A stretch of 64,000 nt of DNA from JACQAP01 sp035548375 (lineage in GTDB: Bacteria > Pseudomonadota > Gammaproteobacteria > Burkholderiales > JACQAP01): contig DASZTG010000031.1 in the NCBI GenBank assembly GCA_035548375.1, positions 11,118 to 75,117 on the forward strand, written 5' to 3'. The notes beneath the pieces are model-generated. The model was not told where the DNA came from, did no database searches, and saw only the letters and a list, made by a program, of their open reading frames with translations. Both the position numbers and the translations under genes were made by a program. This document shows positions 44,616 to 52,928 of this stretch, one piece after another (position 1 is the first letter of the stretch; the number at the start of each line of letters is the position of its first letter).

Positions 44616-45298
44616 ACGCCAGGCCCATCGCCGGCACCGCGCTGCCCCAATTGCTCCGGCTCGCCAGCCCGATGCTGCCGGTGGGCGCCTATGCCTATTC
44701 CCAAGGCATGGAATGGGGTGTGGACGAAGGCGCGGTGCGCGACGAGCAGACTGCGCTCGACTGGATCGTCGACCTGCTGCGATTCAACGTCGGAACCATG
44801 GAAGCGCCGGTGTGGCGGCAACTGTATCGGGCGTGGCAGGAAGGCGACACGGACGGCGCAAGGCGCTGGAACGCGCGGTTCATCGCCCTTCGCGAGACCG
44901 CCGAACTGCGTGCCGAGACGCTGCAGATGGGCGGCGCGCTGAAGGCGGTGTTGCACGCGACCGGAGAAATCGAAACCGCGGGCCTGGACGCCATCGGGGA
45001 GCCGGCGTTTCCGACCGCATTCAGTTTCGCGGCGCACGGCCTTGGCGTGCCGATGCGCGAGGGTTTGACCGGCTACCTGTGGGCCTGGGGGGAAAACCAG
45101 GTGGCCACGGCGATGAAGCTGGTGCCGCTGGGCCAGTCCAGCGGACAGCGCATGCTCGCGAAAATCATCGCGTTGCTGCCGGAAATCTGCGACGCGGCCC
45201 TGGCGAAACCGGAGGACGCACTCAGCAATTTTTCGCCGGCGCTTGCCATTGCCAGCAGCCGGCACGAGACGCAGTACACGCGCTTGTTCAGGTCCTGA
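44612..45298 (+). CDS. ureF: Urease accessory protein UreF
   Basis: A 228-residue helical protein: LRLASPMLPVGAYAYSQGME, WIVDLLRFNVGTMEAPVW and LVPLGQSSGQRML are UreF signatures. Acts with UreD as the gate for UreG GTPase. GTG start overlapping the ureE stop. Followed by a 177-bp gap with a repeat element before ureG. Confidence 0.94.
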   Translation: MNARPIAGTALPQLLRLASPMLPVGAYAYSQGMEWGVDEGAVRDEQTALDWIVDLLRFNVGTMEAPVWRQLYRAWQEGDTDGARRWNARFIALRETAELRAETLQMGGALKAVLHATGEIETAGLDAIGEPAFPTAFSFAAHGLGVPMREGLTGYLWAWGENQVATAMKLVPLGQSSGQRMLAKIIALLPEICDAALAKPEDALSNFSPALAIASSRHETQYTRLFRS

Positions 45299-45301
45299 GC
45301 T

Positions 45302-45454
45302 ACACCCAACGCAGAGGCGCAGAGGACGCAAAGAACGCAGAGGAATACAAATGCATAAATCGGCGAATATCATTGCCATCATGACCGGCAAGCGCAGATC
45401 CGCCTCTTTTTGCTTTTTCTGTTTTTCTCTGTGCGCTCTGCGTCTCGGCGTTGA
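45302..45454. repeat. Intra-operon inverted-repeat element, ACGCAGAGG type
   Basis: AACGCAGAGGCGCAGAG (45308-45324) is complementary to 45436-45452 at 15 of 17 bases. The left arm holds four ACGCA(A/G)AG-type units in a row (45308-45343). It is intermediate in sequence between the ureA/ureB element (CACAGAGG units) and the imuA/imuB element (ACGCAAAG units). It lies between ureF and ureG. Confidence 0.85.
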
Positions 45455-45475
45455 TGGTTTTATTGGAGAACAGCA

Positions 45476-46099
45476 ATGACGACGCAACCATTGAGAGTGG
45501 GAATCGGCGGGCCGGTCGGATCCGGAAAAACGGCCTTGACGCTGTCGCTGTGCAAGGCGATGCGCGACAAATACGAGGTCGCGGCCGTGACCAACGACAT
45601 CTATACGCAGGAGGACGCGCAATTCCTGGTACGCAACGAGGCGCTGGCGCCGGAGCGCATCATCGGCGTGGAAACCGGCGGTTGCCCGCACACGGCGATC
45701 CGTGAAGATGCGTCGATCAACCTGGAGGCGGTGAACCGGCTCGCGCGCACCTTCGGCAACCTCGACGTGGTGTTCGTGGAAAGCGGCGGCGACAACCTCG
45801 CCGCGACGTTCAGCCCGGAGCTGTCCGACCTGACGCTCTATGTGATCGACGTTGCCGCAGGCGACAAGATTCCGCGCAAGGGCGGGCCGGGCATCATGAA
45901 ATCCGACCTGCTGATCATCAACAAGATCGACCTGGCGCCCTACGTCGGCGCGTCGCTGGAAGTCATGGACCGCGATGCCCGCAAGATGCGCGGCGAACGG
46001 CCTTTCCTGTTCAGCAATCTGAAGACAGGCCACGGCCTGGCGGACATCGTGAGCTTCATCGAAACCCAGGGCATGCTCAAGAGCAAGGCCGCCGCCTAG
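45476..46099 (+). CDS. ureG: Urease accessory GTPase UreG
   Basis: A 207-residue SIMIBI GTPase. P-loop GGPVGSGKTAL, the Ni-binding ETGGCPHTAIREDAS (Cys-Pro-His), ESGGDNLAATFSPEL, and the guanine-specificity NKIDLAPYVG. Drives nickel insertion. ATG preceded by GGAG (45465-45468). Last gene of the urea island; 12 bp before the convergent patatin gene. Confidence 0.96.
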   Translation: MTTQPLRVGIGGPVGSGKTALTLSLCKAMRDKYEVAAVTNDIYTQEDAQFLVRNEALAPERIIGVETGGCPHTAIREDASINLEAVNRLARTFGNLDVVFVESGGDNLAATFSPELSDLTLYVIDVAAGDKIPRKGGPGIMKSDLLIINKIDLAPYVGASLEVMDRDARKMRGERPFLFSNLKTGHGLADIVSFIETQGMLKSKAAA

Positions 46100-46111
46100 C
46101 AATACCGGCAG

Positions 46112-47086
46112 TCAGGCGAAAGCATCCAGGTCGATGGTGGACTGCCGGCCGACGTGGCCGGCATTGCGCTCCAGCCACGCGTCGGCGCGGTTGCGTCCCT
46201 CGTCCTTGAGCTTCAGCAGGAAATCCGGCGTGGCATGCAGGGCCTTGTCCATGCGCATGGCGCCGATCAGGTCGTCGGCTTCGACCAAGTGGAAATTCAT
46301 GCGCTTCAGGCGGCGTGCGATGCCTCCCAGCGGCAGCCATTGCTTTTCGATCGCGCGCTTGGCCAAGGCGAAACCGCGCATTTCGCGCAGGAAGGTCGCG
46401 TTGAACTGGAAATCCGTCATGCGGGCGCGTATGTCGTCGGCAGTCCGCGGCAGCTCCGCGCGCTCGAACGGCTGCAGGCGCACGACCAGGATGTCCGGCG
46501 TGCGGCATCGATACAGCAGGGGATACAGGGCCGGATTGCCGCTGTAGCCGCCGTCCCAGTAGGCCTCGCCGTCGATTTCGATGGCCTGGTTCAAGGTGGG
46601 CAGGCAGGCTGAGGCCAGCAAGGCGTCGACCGACAATTCCCGGTTTTCGAATAACTTGAGGCTTCCGGTCTTCAGCCGGGTTGCCGCGACGAACAGGCGA
46701 ATCGCGCGACGCGAGCGCAGGGCGGCGAAATCGATCCTGTCCGCTATGATCTTCCGCAGCGGATTGATGTCGAAGGGGTTGAGTTGCCGGGGGGCGAACA
46801 GCCGCGAAAGGTCGATCATCAGGCGCGACACCGCTGGTATGGATTGCCCCGCGTTGCCGACGTCCGTCCAGAAATCGGCCAAAGCCTTTTGGGCGCCGCG
46901 CCGGCCGCCGGCCATCCATCCGGACGCCAGGGCAACGGCGTTCATGGCGCCGGCGCTGGTGCCGCTGATGGCTTCGATGCGCAGCCGGCGCTCATCGAGC
47001 AGACGGTCCAGTACACCCCATGTCAGGGCGCCCAGCGCGCCGCCGCCCTGGAGCGCAAGGTTCAACGATCGGCTAATGGAAGTCAC
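46112..47086 (-). CDS. Patatin-like phospholipase / RssA-type serine esterase
   Basis: A ~324-residue patatin-fold hydrolase: oxyanion loop LALQGGGALGALTWGVLD, nucleophile SGTSAGAMNA (GxSxG) and the catalytic Asp in YWDGGYSGNP. No signal peptide is evident. The start is uncertain: GTG at 47086 gives a family-like N-terminus (TSISRSLNLALQGGG); a TTG at 47107 adds seven residues. No strong Shine-Dalgarno at either. The substrate is unknown; related proteins are found with polyhydroxyalkanoate or lipid metabolism. Confidence 0.88.
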   Translation of the reverse strand: MTSISRSLNLALQGGGALGALTWGVLDRLLDERRLRIEAISGTSAGAMNAVALASGWMAGGRRGAQKALADFWTDVGNAGQSIPAVSRLMIDLSRLFAPRQLNPFDINPLRKIIADRIDFAALRSRRAIRLFVAATRLKTGSLKLFENRELSVDALLASACLPTLNQAIEIDGEAYWDGGYSGNPALYPLLYRCRTPDILVVRLQPFERAELPRTADDIRARMTDFQFNATFLREMRGFALAKRAIEKQWLPLGGIARRLKRMNFHLVEADDLIGAMRMDKALHATPDFLLKLKDEGRNRADAWLERNAGHVGRQSTIDLDAFA

Positions 47087-47164
47087 GATAAGTATGCTGC
47101 GATGCAAAATAATTATATTTCAGACAATAGCATGTAAATTTCGCGTGCCTGTCGATCTTATATA

Positions 47165-47193
47165 TTGCAATCGAACATTATTAAATGTAATAG
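47165..47193 (+). promoter_or_regulatory. Possible sigma70 promoter in an AT-rich divergent gap
   Basis: TTGCAA (47165-47170), 17 bases, TAATAG (47188-47193). A moderate match in the AT-rich 47087-47215 gap between the patatin gene and the plus-strand exported protein gene. Confidence 0.35.
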
Positions 47194-47215
47194 ATTAGAT
47201 AAACTATTTTTCTAT

Positions 47216-47632
47216 ATGTTTAAAGGAATATTAATTCATATTTTTGGTGCCGTAATCCTGGTCGCAGCCAAGGGGTCCGCGCTGGCGGATCCATCGGCGG
47301 ACCAGATCGAGCGCGCGCAGTTGCTGAGGGATTTGCAGGAAAGTCGGCCGAGTGCGGCGGGCCAGTCCAGCAGCAGCGGCTTGCCCGGTGCCCGCACCGA
47401 TTCGAATGCACGGGGGAACGCGCGGCTGGACCCGCTGCGCAGGCAGCAACTCGAGGATTCGCAATGGCGCAGCCTGCTCGGCGCCCAGCAATCCCAGGCA
47501 AATGCCCCGGCTTCCCAGTCCAACTCCCAAAGCCAATGGCGCAGCCAGTCATTCGGCCGAGAGCGCCAGGCCGAGGACTTGTCTGCGGATATACTGCGGC
47601 GGAGTCGGGAAGCGGCGACCGGCCATCCCTGA
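47216..47632 (+). CDS. Small exported Ser/Gln-rich protein of unknown function
   Basis: A 138-residue protein. Signal peptide MFKGILIHIFGAVILVAAKG with likely cleavage near SALA. The mature part is low complexity, rich in Ser, Gln, Arg and Ala (SQANAPASQSNSQSQWRSQS) and without cysteine. The upstream region and first codons are AT-rich, unlike the rest. The ATG at 47216 is preferred to the TTG at 47165, as it starts the signal peptide. No family recognised. 28 bp before the methyltransferase-like gene. Confidence 0.7.
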   Translation: MFKGILIHIFGAVILVAAKGSALADPSADQIERAQLLRDLQESRPSAAGQSSSSGLPGARTDSNARGNARLDPLRRQQLEDSQWRSLLGAQQSQANAPASQSNSQSQWRSQSFGRERQAEDLSADILRRSREAATGHP

Positions 47633-47660
47633 GGATTGGCCGGCACATAGAGGGGATGGA

Positions 47661-48518
47661 ATGTCGACAATGATTTGGTCGCGGGCCTTGCAAGCGCTCG
47701 CAGGTTTGGTTGCAACGGCGGGCTTGATCTGCGCGCCCCATGCAAGCGTTGCCGCCGGGAGCGCGGCTGCGCCAATCGCGCCGGTTGCGATCGACCAGGC
47801 CATGGTCGGAACCCACCGCGGCGACGAGAACAAGGCACGCGACAAGTATCGCCATCCGAAGGAGACGCTGCTGTTTTTCGGCTTGAAGCCGGACGCGACG
47901 GTCGTGGAAATTTCGCCCGGCCGCGGCTGGTACACGGAAATCCTGGCGCCGGTCCTGCGAGACCGCGGCCAGTACTACGCCGCTGTCTCCGCGGTTACCG
48001 AGAAATCTTCCGAGGGCATCAGGAAAGTCGACGCGGACTATCGCAGCATGCTCGCGACCTCGCCCGGTCTCTATGGCAACGTGAAGTTGTCGGTGCTGGC
48101 GCCCGGCGCATTGGTAGTGGCCCCGCCCGCCAGCGCGGATCTCGTGCTGACGTTTCGCAACGTGCACAACTGGGCCAAGGCCGGCACCGCCGATGCCATG
48201 TTCAAGGCCTTTCATGACGCGCTCAAGCCGGGCGGCGTGCTCGGTGTGGTAGAGCATCGCGCAAAGCCGGATGCATCATTCCAGCAGCAGATCGATACCG
48301 GCTACATGAGCGAAGCTTTCGTGATCGATACCGCGCAAAAGGCGGGATTCAAGCTGGCCGGCAAATCGGAGATCAACGCCAATCCCAAGGACACGAAGGA
48401 CTATCCCGGCGGCGTGTGGACCTTGCCGCCGACCCTGCGCCACGGCGAGGAAAATCGCGACAAGTACCTTGCCATCGGCGAGTCCGACCGCATGACCCTG
48501 AAATTCGTGAAGCCCTGA
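47661..48518 (+). CDS. Exported methyltransferase-like protein
   Basis: A 285-residue protein with a Rossmann SAM-methyltransferase core: ATVVEISPGRGWYTEILAPV (motif I), LVLTFRNVHNW (motif IV-like), ALKPGGVLGVVEHRA (post II). It has a clear N-terminal signal peptide (LAGLVATAGLICAPHASVAA), which is unexpected for a SAM-dependent enzyme since SAM is cytoplasmic. ATG with AGGGGA upstream. It lies 2 bp before the M20 amidohydrolase, so they are probably co-expressed. Substrate unknown. Confidence 0.87.
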   Translation: MSTMIWSRALQALAGLVATAGLICAPHASVAAGSAAAPIAPVAIDQAMVGTHRGDENKARDKYRHPKETLLFFGLKPDATVVEISPGRGWYTEILAPVLRDRGQYYAAVSAVTEKSSEGIRKVDADYRSMLATSPGLYGNVKLSVLAPGALVVAPPASADLVLTFRNVHNWAKAGTADAMFKAFHDALKPGGVLGVVEHRAKPDASFQQQIDTGYMSEAFVIDTAQKAGFKLAGKSEINANPKDTKDYPGGVWTLPPTLRHGEENRDKYLAIGESDRMTLKFVKP

Positions 48519-48520
48519 AA

Positions 48521-49780
48521 ATGAATGATGCATTGCGCTTCGGCGCCCAAGTGGAAGCGGCCGCGTCGGCCCTCGAGGCCCGGGTCATCGAATGGCGGCG
48601 CGATTTCCACCGCCATCCCGAACTTTCCAATCGCGAGGTCCGCACGTCGGGAATCGTGGCGGCGCACTTGCGCTCGCTGGGATTCGCGGTCCAGACCGGA
48701 ATCGCGCACACCGGGGTGGTCGGCCTGCTCGATTCCGGGCGACCGGGGCCCGTGATCGCGCTGCGCGCCGACATGGATGCGCTGCCTGTGGCCGAAGAAG
48801 TCGACGTTCCGTTTGCCTCGAAGGAGCGCACCACCTTCAACGGCCAGGAGGTCGGCGTCATGCACGCCTGCGGCCACGACTGCCATGTCGCCGTGCTCAT
48901 GGGCGTCGCCGAATTGCTGGCCGGCGTGAAGCAATCTCTGAAGGGCAAGGTCAAGTTCATCTTCCAGCCTGCGGAGGAAGGCCCGCCTCCGGGCGAAGAT
49001 GGCGGCGCCGCGCTGATGATCAGGCAGGGCGTGCTGGAAAACCCGAAGCCGGACGTAATCTTCGGCCTGCACGTGTTCGCCGGGGTCGAGGCGGGCACCA
49101 TCGCCTATCGTCCGGGGCCGACCCTGGCGAGTTCCGATCGCATACGCATCGTGGTCAACGGCCGCCAGACGCATGGGGCGCTGCCCTGGCGCGGCGTGGA
49201 TCCGATCGTGATTTCGTCGCAGATCGTGCTGGGACTGCAGACCATCGTCAGCCGCCAGGTCGACGTAAGCCTGGAGCCGGCGGTCTTGAGCATCGGCGCC
49301 ATCAGGGGTGGCGTGCGAGACAACATCATTCCGGATGTGGTGGAAATGCTCGGCACGGTGCGCACGTTCAATGAACAGATGCGCGCCGACATCCACGAGC
49401 GCATTCGCAATACCGTGACCCTGATCGCCCAAAGCGCGGGTGCCACGGCGCAGGTGCATTTCGACAACGCCTACCCGGTCACCGTCAACGACGTCCCGCT
49501 GACCGAGCGCATGGTGCCGACCCTGGAGCGCGTGGCCGGCAAGGACAAGGTCTTCGTCGGCCAGAAGATTACCGGCTACGAGGATTTTTCCTACTACCAG
49601 CAGAAGCTGCCGGGATTCTTCTATTTCGTCGGCGTGACGCCACCCGGCGTCGACAGGAAGCAGAGCGCACCGAACCATTCGCCGCGATTTTTCGTCGATG
49701 AATCGGCACTGTTGCTCGGCGTCAGGTCGCTGACGCACCTGACGCTGGACTACATGGCGTCCAACCCGGTGCCGGGTTAA
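48521..49780 (+). CDS. M20 family metallo-amidohydrolase
   Basis: A 419-residue dizinc amidohydrolase of the hippurate hydrolase / N-acyl-amino acid type (AbgB/IAA-amino acid hydrolase group). Metal ligands in MHACGHDCHVAVLMG, the catalytic Glu pair in FQPAEEGPPPG, and FGLHVF. The lid domain is present (SSDRIRIVVNGRQTHGALPW). No signal peptide. The specific substrate cannot be read; N-acyl or aryl amino acids are likely. It follows the exported methyltransferase-like gene. Confidence 0.9.
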   Translation: MNDALRFGAQVEAAASALEARVIEWRRDFHRHPELSNREVRTSGIVAAHLRSLGFAVQTGIAHTGVVGLLDSGRPGPVIALRADMDALPVAEEVDVPFASKERTTFNGQEVGVMHACGHDCHVAVLMGVAELLAGVKQSLKGKVKFIFQPAEEGPPPGEDGGAALMIRQGVLENPKPDVIFGLHVFAGVEAGTIAYRPGPTLASSDRIRIVVNGRQTHGALPWRGVDPIVISSQIVLGLQTIVSRQVDVSLEPAVLSIGAIRGGVRDNIIPDVVEMLGTVRTFNEQMRADIHERIRNTVTLIAQSAGATAQVHFDNAYPVTVNDVPLTERMVPTLERVAGKDKVFVGQKITGYEDFSYYQQKLPGFFYFVGVTPPGVDRKQSAPNHSPRFFVDESALLLGVRSLTHLTLDYMASNPVPG

Positions 49781-49811
49781 ACTGCGCCGGCAAAACAACG
49801 CATTCGAGGAG

Positions 49812-50306
49812 ATGAAAATGATGGGTGTTCGCCGCGGCCTGATGGCCGGATTGCTGGTTGCCGTGGCCCTGGTGCCGGCGACCCTGCTGCGCGCAGATAC
49901 GGATGACGCGGGCTTCATCCGCCTCCAGCCGGAAGAAATCCAGTGGAAGGAACTGCCCGGATATGGCGGCGTGAAGGCGGCGGTGATCGCGGGTGACCCC
50001 GCGAAGCCGGGCGTGTACGTGGTGCGCGTCTGGTTTCCGCCCGGCGTCATGTCGCGGCCGCATTTTCATCCGGACGACCGCTATGCGATCGTGATCAAGG
50101 GAACGTGGTGGACAGGAACCGGCGACACCTTCGATCCGAGCACGACCGTGCCGGTCAAGGCGGGCGGCTTCATGAAGCATCCGGCGGGCGGCCACCATTT
50201 CGACGGTGCCAAGGACGAGGAAGTCATCCTGCAGCTCGTCGGCATGGGCCCCGGCGGCACTACCATGATTCACCCGGAAGACGGCCACACCGGCTCGTCG
50301 AAATAA
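49812..50306 (+). CDS. Exported cupin-domain protein
   Basis: A 164-residue protein with signal peptide (LMAGLLVAVALVPATLLRA) and one cupin barrel: FPPGVMSRPHFHPDDRYAIVIKGTWWTGTG (His-x-His ligands) and MKHPAGGHHFDG. Likely metal-binding in the periplasm; reaction unknown. ATG has GAGGAG upstream. It is followed by a strong terminator. Confidence 0.85.
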   Translation: MKMMGVRRGLMAGLLVAVALVPATLLRADTDDAGFIRLQPEEIQWKELPGYGGVKAAVIAGDPAKPGVYVVRVWFPPGVMSRPHFHPDDRYAIVIKGTWWTGTGDTFDPSTTVPVKAGGFMKHPAGGHHFDGAKDEEVILQLVGMGPGGTTMIHPEDGHTGSSK

Positions 50307-50326
50307 CCGGAGGGGAAGTCGAAGGG

Positions 50327-50353
50327 AGCGGCAGGAGGGTCTGCCGCTTTTTT
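50327..50353 (+). terminator. Rho-independent terminator after the cupin gene
   Basis: GCGGCAG (50328-50334) and CTGCCGC (50341-50347) form a 7-bp stem (8 with the flanking A-T) with a 6-base loop, followed by six Ts (50348-50353). Confidence 0.9.
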
Positions 50354-50388
50354 GTTGTCGATCATCCAGGGCAGGAGCAGGCAAGTCA

Positions 50389-52065
50389 GTGCTTTCAGAC
50401 ATTGAAATCGCGCAGCAGGCGCGCATGCAGAAGATCACCGTGCTCGCACGGGAACGCCTCGGAATTGCCGAGGAGCATCTCGAACCCTACGGGCATTTCA
50501 AGGCAAAGTTGTCTCTGGATTACCTGGACGGCCTGAAGGACAGGCCAGACGGGAAGCTGATTCTCGTCACGGCGATCAGCCCGACGCCGGCGGGCGAAGG
50601 CAAGACTACGACGACCGTCGGGCTGGGCGATGCGTTGAACTGCATCGGCAGGAAAACCGTGATCGCGCTGCGCGAACCCAGCCTCGGTCCCGTGTTCGGC
50701 ATGAAGGGTGGCGCGGCCGGTGGCGGCTACGCGCAGGTCGTCCCCATGGAAGACATCAACCTGCATTTCACCGGGGACTTCAACGCCATCCAGCTCGCCA
50801 ACAACCTGCTGGCGGCGATGCTCGACAACCACATCCATCACGGAAACGAGCTCGGCATCGACGTGCGCCGGATCAGCTGGAAGCGCGTCCTCGACATGAA
50901 CGACCGCGCATTGCGCGACATCGTGGTGTCGCTTGGCGGTCCCGGCAACGGCTATCCGCGGCAGGACGGATTCGACATCGTGGTGGCCTCGGAGGTCATG
51001 GCGATCTTCTGCCTGGCTTCGTCGCTCAACGACCTCAAGGAGAAGCTGGGTAACATCGTCGTCGCCTACACCAAGGATCAGAAGCCGGTGCGTGCACGCG
51101 ATCTCAACGCGCACGGGGCGATGACTGTTTTGCTGAAGGATGCGCTGAAGCCGAATCTCGTACAGACCATCGAGAATACGCCTGCCATCCTGCACGGCGG
51201 ACCGTTCGCGAACATCGCCCACGGATGCAACTCCGTGATCGCCACGCGCGCGGCGCTCAAGCTCGGCGACTACGTCGTGACCGAAGCGGGGTTCGGCGCG
51301 GACCTCGGCGCGGAAAAATTCGTCGACATCAAGTGCCGCAAATCCGGATTGCGGCCGGACGCGTGCGTAATCGTGGCGACCATCCGGGCATTGAAATACC
51401 ACGGCGGCGTCGACCTCAAGGAACTCAACCGCGAGAACCTCCCGGCGCTGGAGAAGGGTATCGCCAACCTTGCGCGCCATGTCGACAACGTGCGCAACCG
51501 GTACGGCCTGCCCTGCGTGGTCTCCATCAATCATTTCACCCACGACACCGAGGCGGAGGTCGCGCTGCTGAAGAAAATGATCGCGGCGCAGGACACCGCG
51601 GTCGTGGTCGCGAAGCATTGGGCGCACGGCGGCGCGGGCGCGGAAGAGCTGGCGCGAACGGTCGCCGGCATCGCCGACAAGGGCGCTGCGGGTTTCCGGT
51701 TTGTCTACGACGACGCGATGCCGCTGTGGGACAAGGTCAAGGCCATCGCGACCAAGGTCTACGGCGCCGCGGACATCACGGCCGATGCCAAGGTGAAGGC
51801 GCAACTGCAGAAGCTGCAGGAGGACGGCTACGGCCACTATCCGGTCTGCATCGCCAAGACGCAGTATTCGTTTTCCACCGATGCAAAGGCGCGTGGCGCG
51901 CCTTCCGGACATACGATCGGCATTCGTGAAGTCCGGCTCGCAGCCGGGGCGGAGTTCATCGTCGTCGTGTGCGGCGACATCATGACCATGCCCGGATTGC
52001 CGAAGACACCGGCTGCGATGAAGATCGATCTCACGCCCGACGGAAAAGTCGTCGGTCTCTTTTAG
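50389..52065 (+). CDS. fhs: Formate--tetrahydrofolate ligase
   Basis: A 558-residue ATP-dependent enzyme making 10-formyl-THF. The P-loop is SPTPAGEGKTTTTVGLGDAL; GPVFGMKGGAAGGGYAQV, DINLHFTGDFNAI and NIAHGCNSVIAT are diagnostic. The length is normal. The start is GTG at 50389 with GGAG upstream. It is followed on the same strand by an SDR and an Fe-S flavoprotein, an arrangement suggesting a one-carbon context for those genes. Confidence 0.97.
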   Translation: MLSDIEIAQQARMQKITVLARERLGIAEEHLEPYGHFKAKLSLDYLDGLKDRPDGKLILVTAISPTPAGEGKTTTTVGLGDALNCIGRKTVIALREPSLGPVFGMKGGAAGGGYAQVVPMEDINLHFTGDFNAIQLANNLLAAMLDNHIHHGNELGIDVRRISWKRVLDMNDRALRDIVVSLGGPGNGYPRQDGFDIVVASEVMAIFCLASSLNDLKEKLGNIVVAYTKDQKPVRARDLNAHGAMTVLLKDALKPNLVQTIENTPAILHGGPFANIAHGCNSVIATRAALKLGDYVVTEAGFGADLGAEKFVDIKCRKSGLRPDACVIVATIRALKYHGGVDLKELNRENLPALEKGIANLARHVDNVRNRYGLPCVVSINHFTHDTEAEVALLKKMIAAQDTAVVVAKHWAHGGAGAEELARTVAGIADKGAAGFRFVYDDAMPLWDKVKAIATKVYGAADITADAKVKAQLQKLQEDGYGHYPVCIAKTQYSFSTDAKARGAPSGHTIGIREVRLAAGAEFIVVVCGDIMTMPGLPKTPAAMKIDLTPDGKVVGLF

Positions 52066-52130
52066 GGACGGCTTCGTTTCCGCATAGGGCCTGCCCTGTA
52101 ACCGGCGAATCAAAAGCGAGACGACAACCC

Positions 52131-52892
52131 ATGCATAAATTGGCGGGCAAGAAAGTATTGGTGACGGCGGGCGCCCAGGGCATCGGATTGGCCATCAGCG
52201 AGCGCATGATCGAGGCGGGCGCGCACCTCGCGGTGCACTACCATTCGAGCGCGACATCAGCACAGGCACTGGTGACGAAGGCGCAGGCCAGGGGCCTGAA
52301 GGCTTGTGCCGTCGGCGCTGATCTGACCAAGCAATCCGAAGCGCAGCGGCTGCTGCAGGAAGTCGATCGCCAGTTGGGCGGCTTGGACGCGTTGGTCAAC
52401 AACGCCGGTTCGTTGATCGCTCGCAGAACGCTCGAGACCGTCGACGAGGCGTTCTGGCGCGAGGTTCTGGACGTAAACGTCACGTCCATGCTGTGGGTCA
52501 CGCAGGCGGCGCTGCCCCTGTTGTGCCGCAATCCGCAAAGCAGCATCGTCAACATGGCGTCGCTGGCCGGGCGTAAAGGTGGCCACGCGGGTTCGCTGGT
52601 GTACTCGACGGCGAAAGGCGCGATCCTGACCTGGACGCGCTCGCTTTGCGCCGAACTGGGCGCGAGGGGCGTGCGCGTGAACGCGGTTGCGCCGGGGCTG
52701 ATTCTGGGCACGGCATTTCACAATACCCATACCAGCGATGCATCCGCGAAGGCCACGATTGCGGCGATTCCGCTCGCGCGTGCCGGCGCGGCGGACGACG
52801 TCGCGCGCGCGGTGGTGTACCTGGCATCCGAGTACGATGGCTTCATCACCGGCGCAACGCTGGATGTCAACGGCGGCATCTACGCGGCCTAG
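52131..52892 (+). CDS. Short-chain dehydrogenase/reductase
   Basis: A 253-residue classical SDR. The cofactor loop is VTAGAQGIG: Ala-Gly replaces the usual Gly-Ala at the first glycine. NNAGS and the catalytic Ser134, Tyr148 and Lys152 (YSTAK) are present, ending GATLDVNGGIY. An HYHSS stretch after the second beta strand hints at NADPH preference. Substrate unknown; the fhs neighbour might suggest a pterin or folate role, which is speculative. Shine-Dalgarno weak. Confidence 0.9.
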   Translation: MHKLAGKKVLVTAGAQGIGLAISERMIEAGAHLAVHYHSSATSAQALVTKAQARGLKACAVGADLTKQSEAQRLLQEVDRQLGGLDALVNNAGSLIARRTLETVDEAFWREVLDVNVTSMLWVTQAALPLLCRNPQSSIVNMASLAGRKGGHAGSLVYSTAKGAILTWTRSLCAELGARGVRVNAVAPGLILGTAFHNTHTSDASAKATIAAIPLARAGAADDVARAVVYLASEYDGFITGATLDVNGGIYAA

Positions 52893-52928
52893 CACCGCGG
52901 TTTAACCTGCACGGGACGATCGGGCAAC

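Noticed and set aside
45243..45479. Small open frames through the ureF/ureG repeat element
   Set aside because: Same reason: products of the repeated unit, with no start context or homology.
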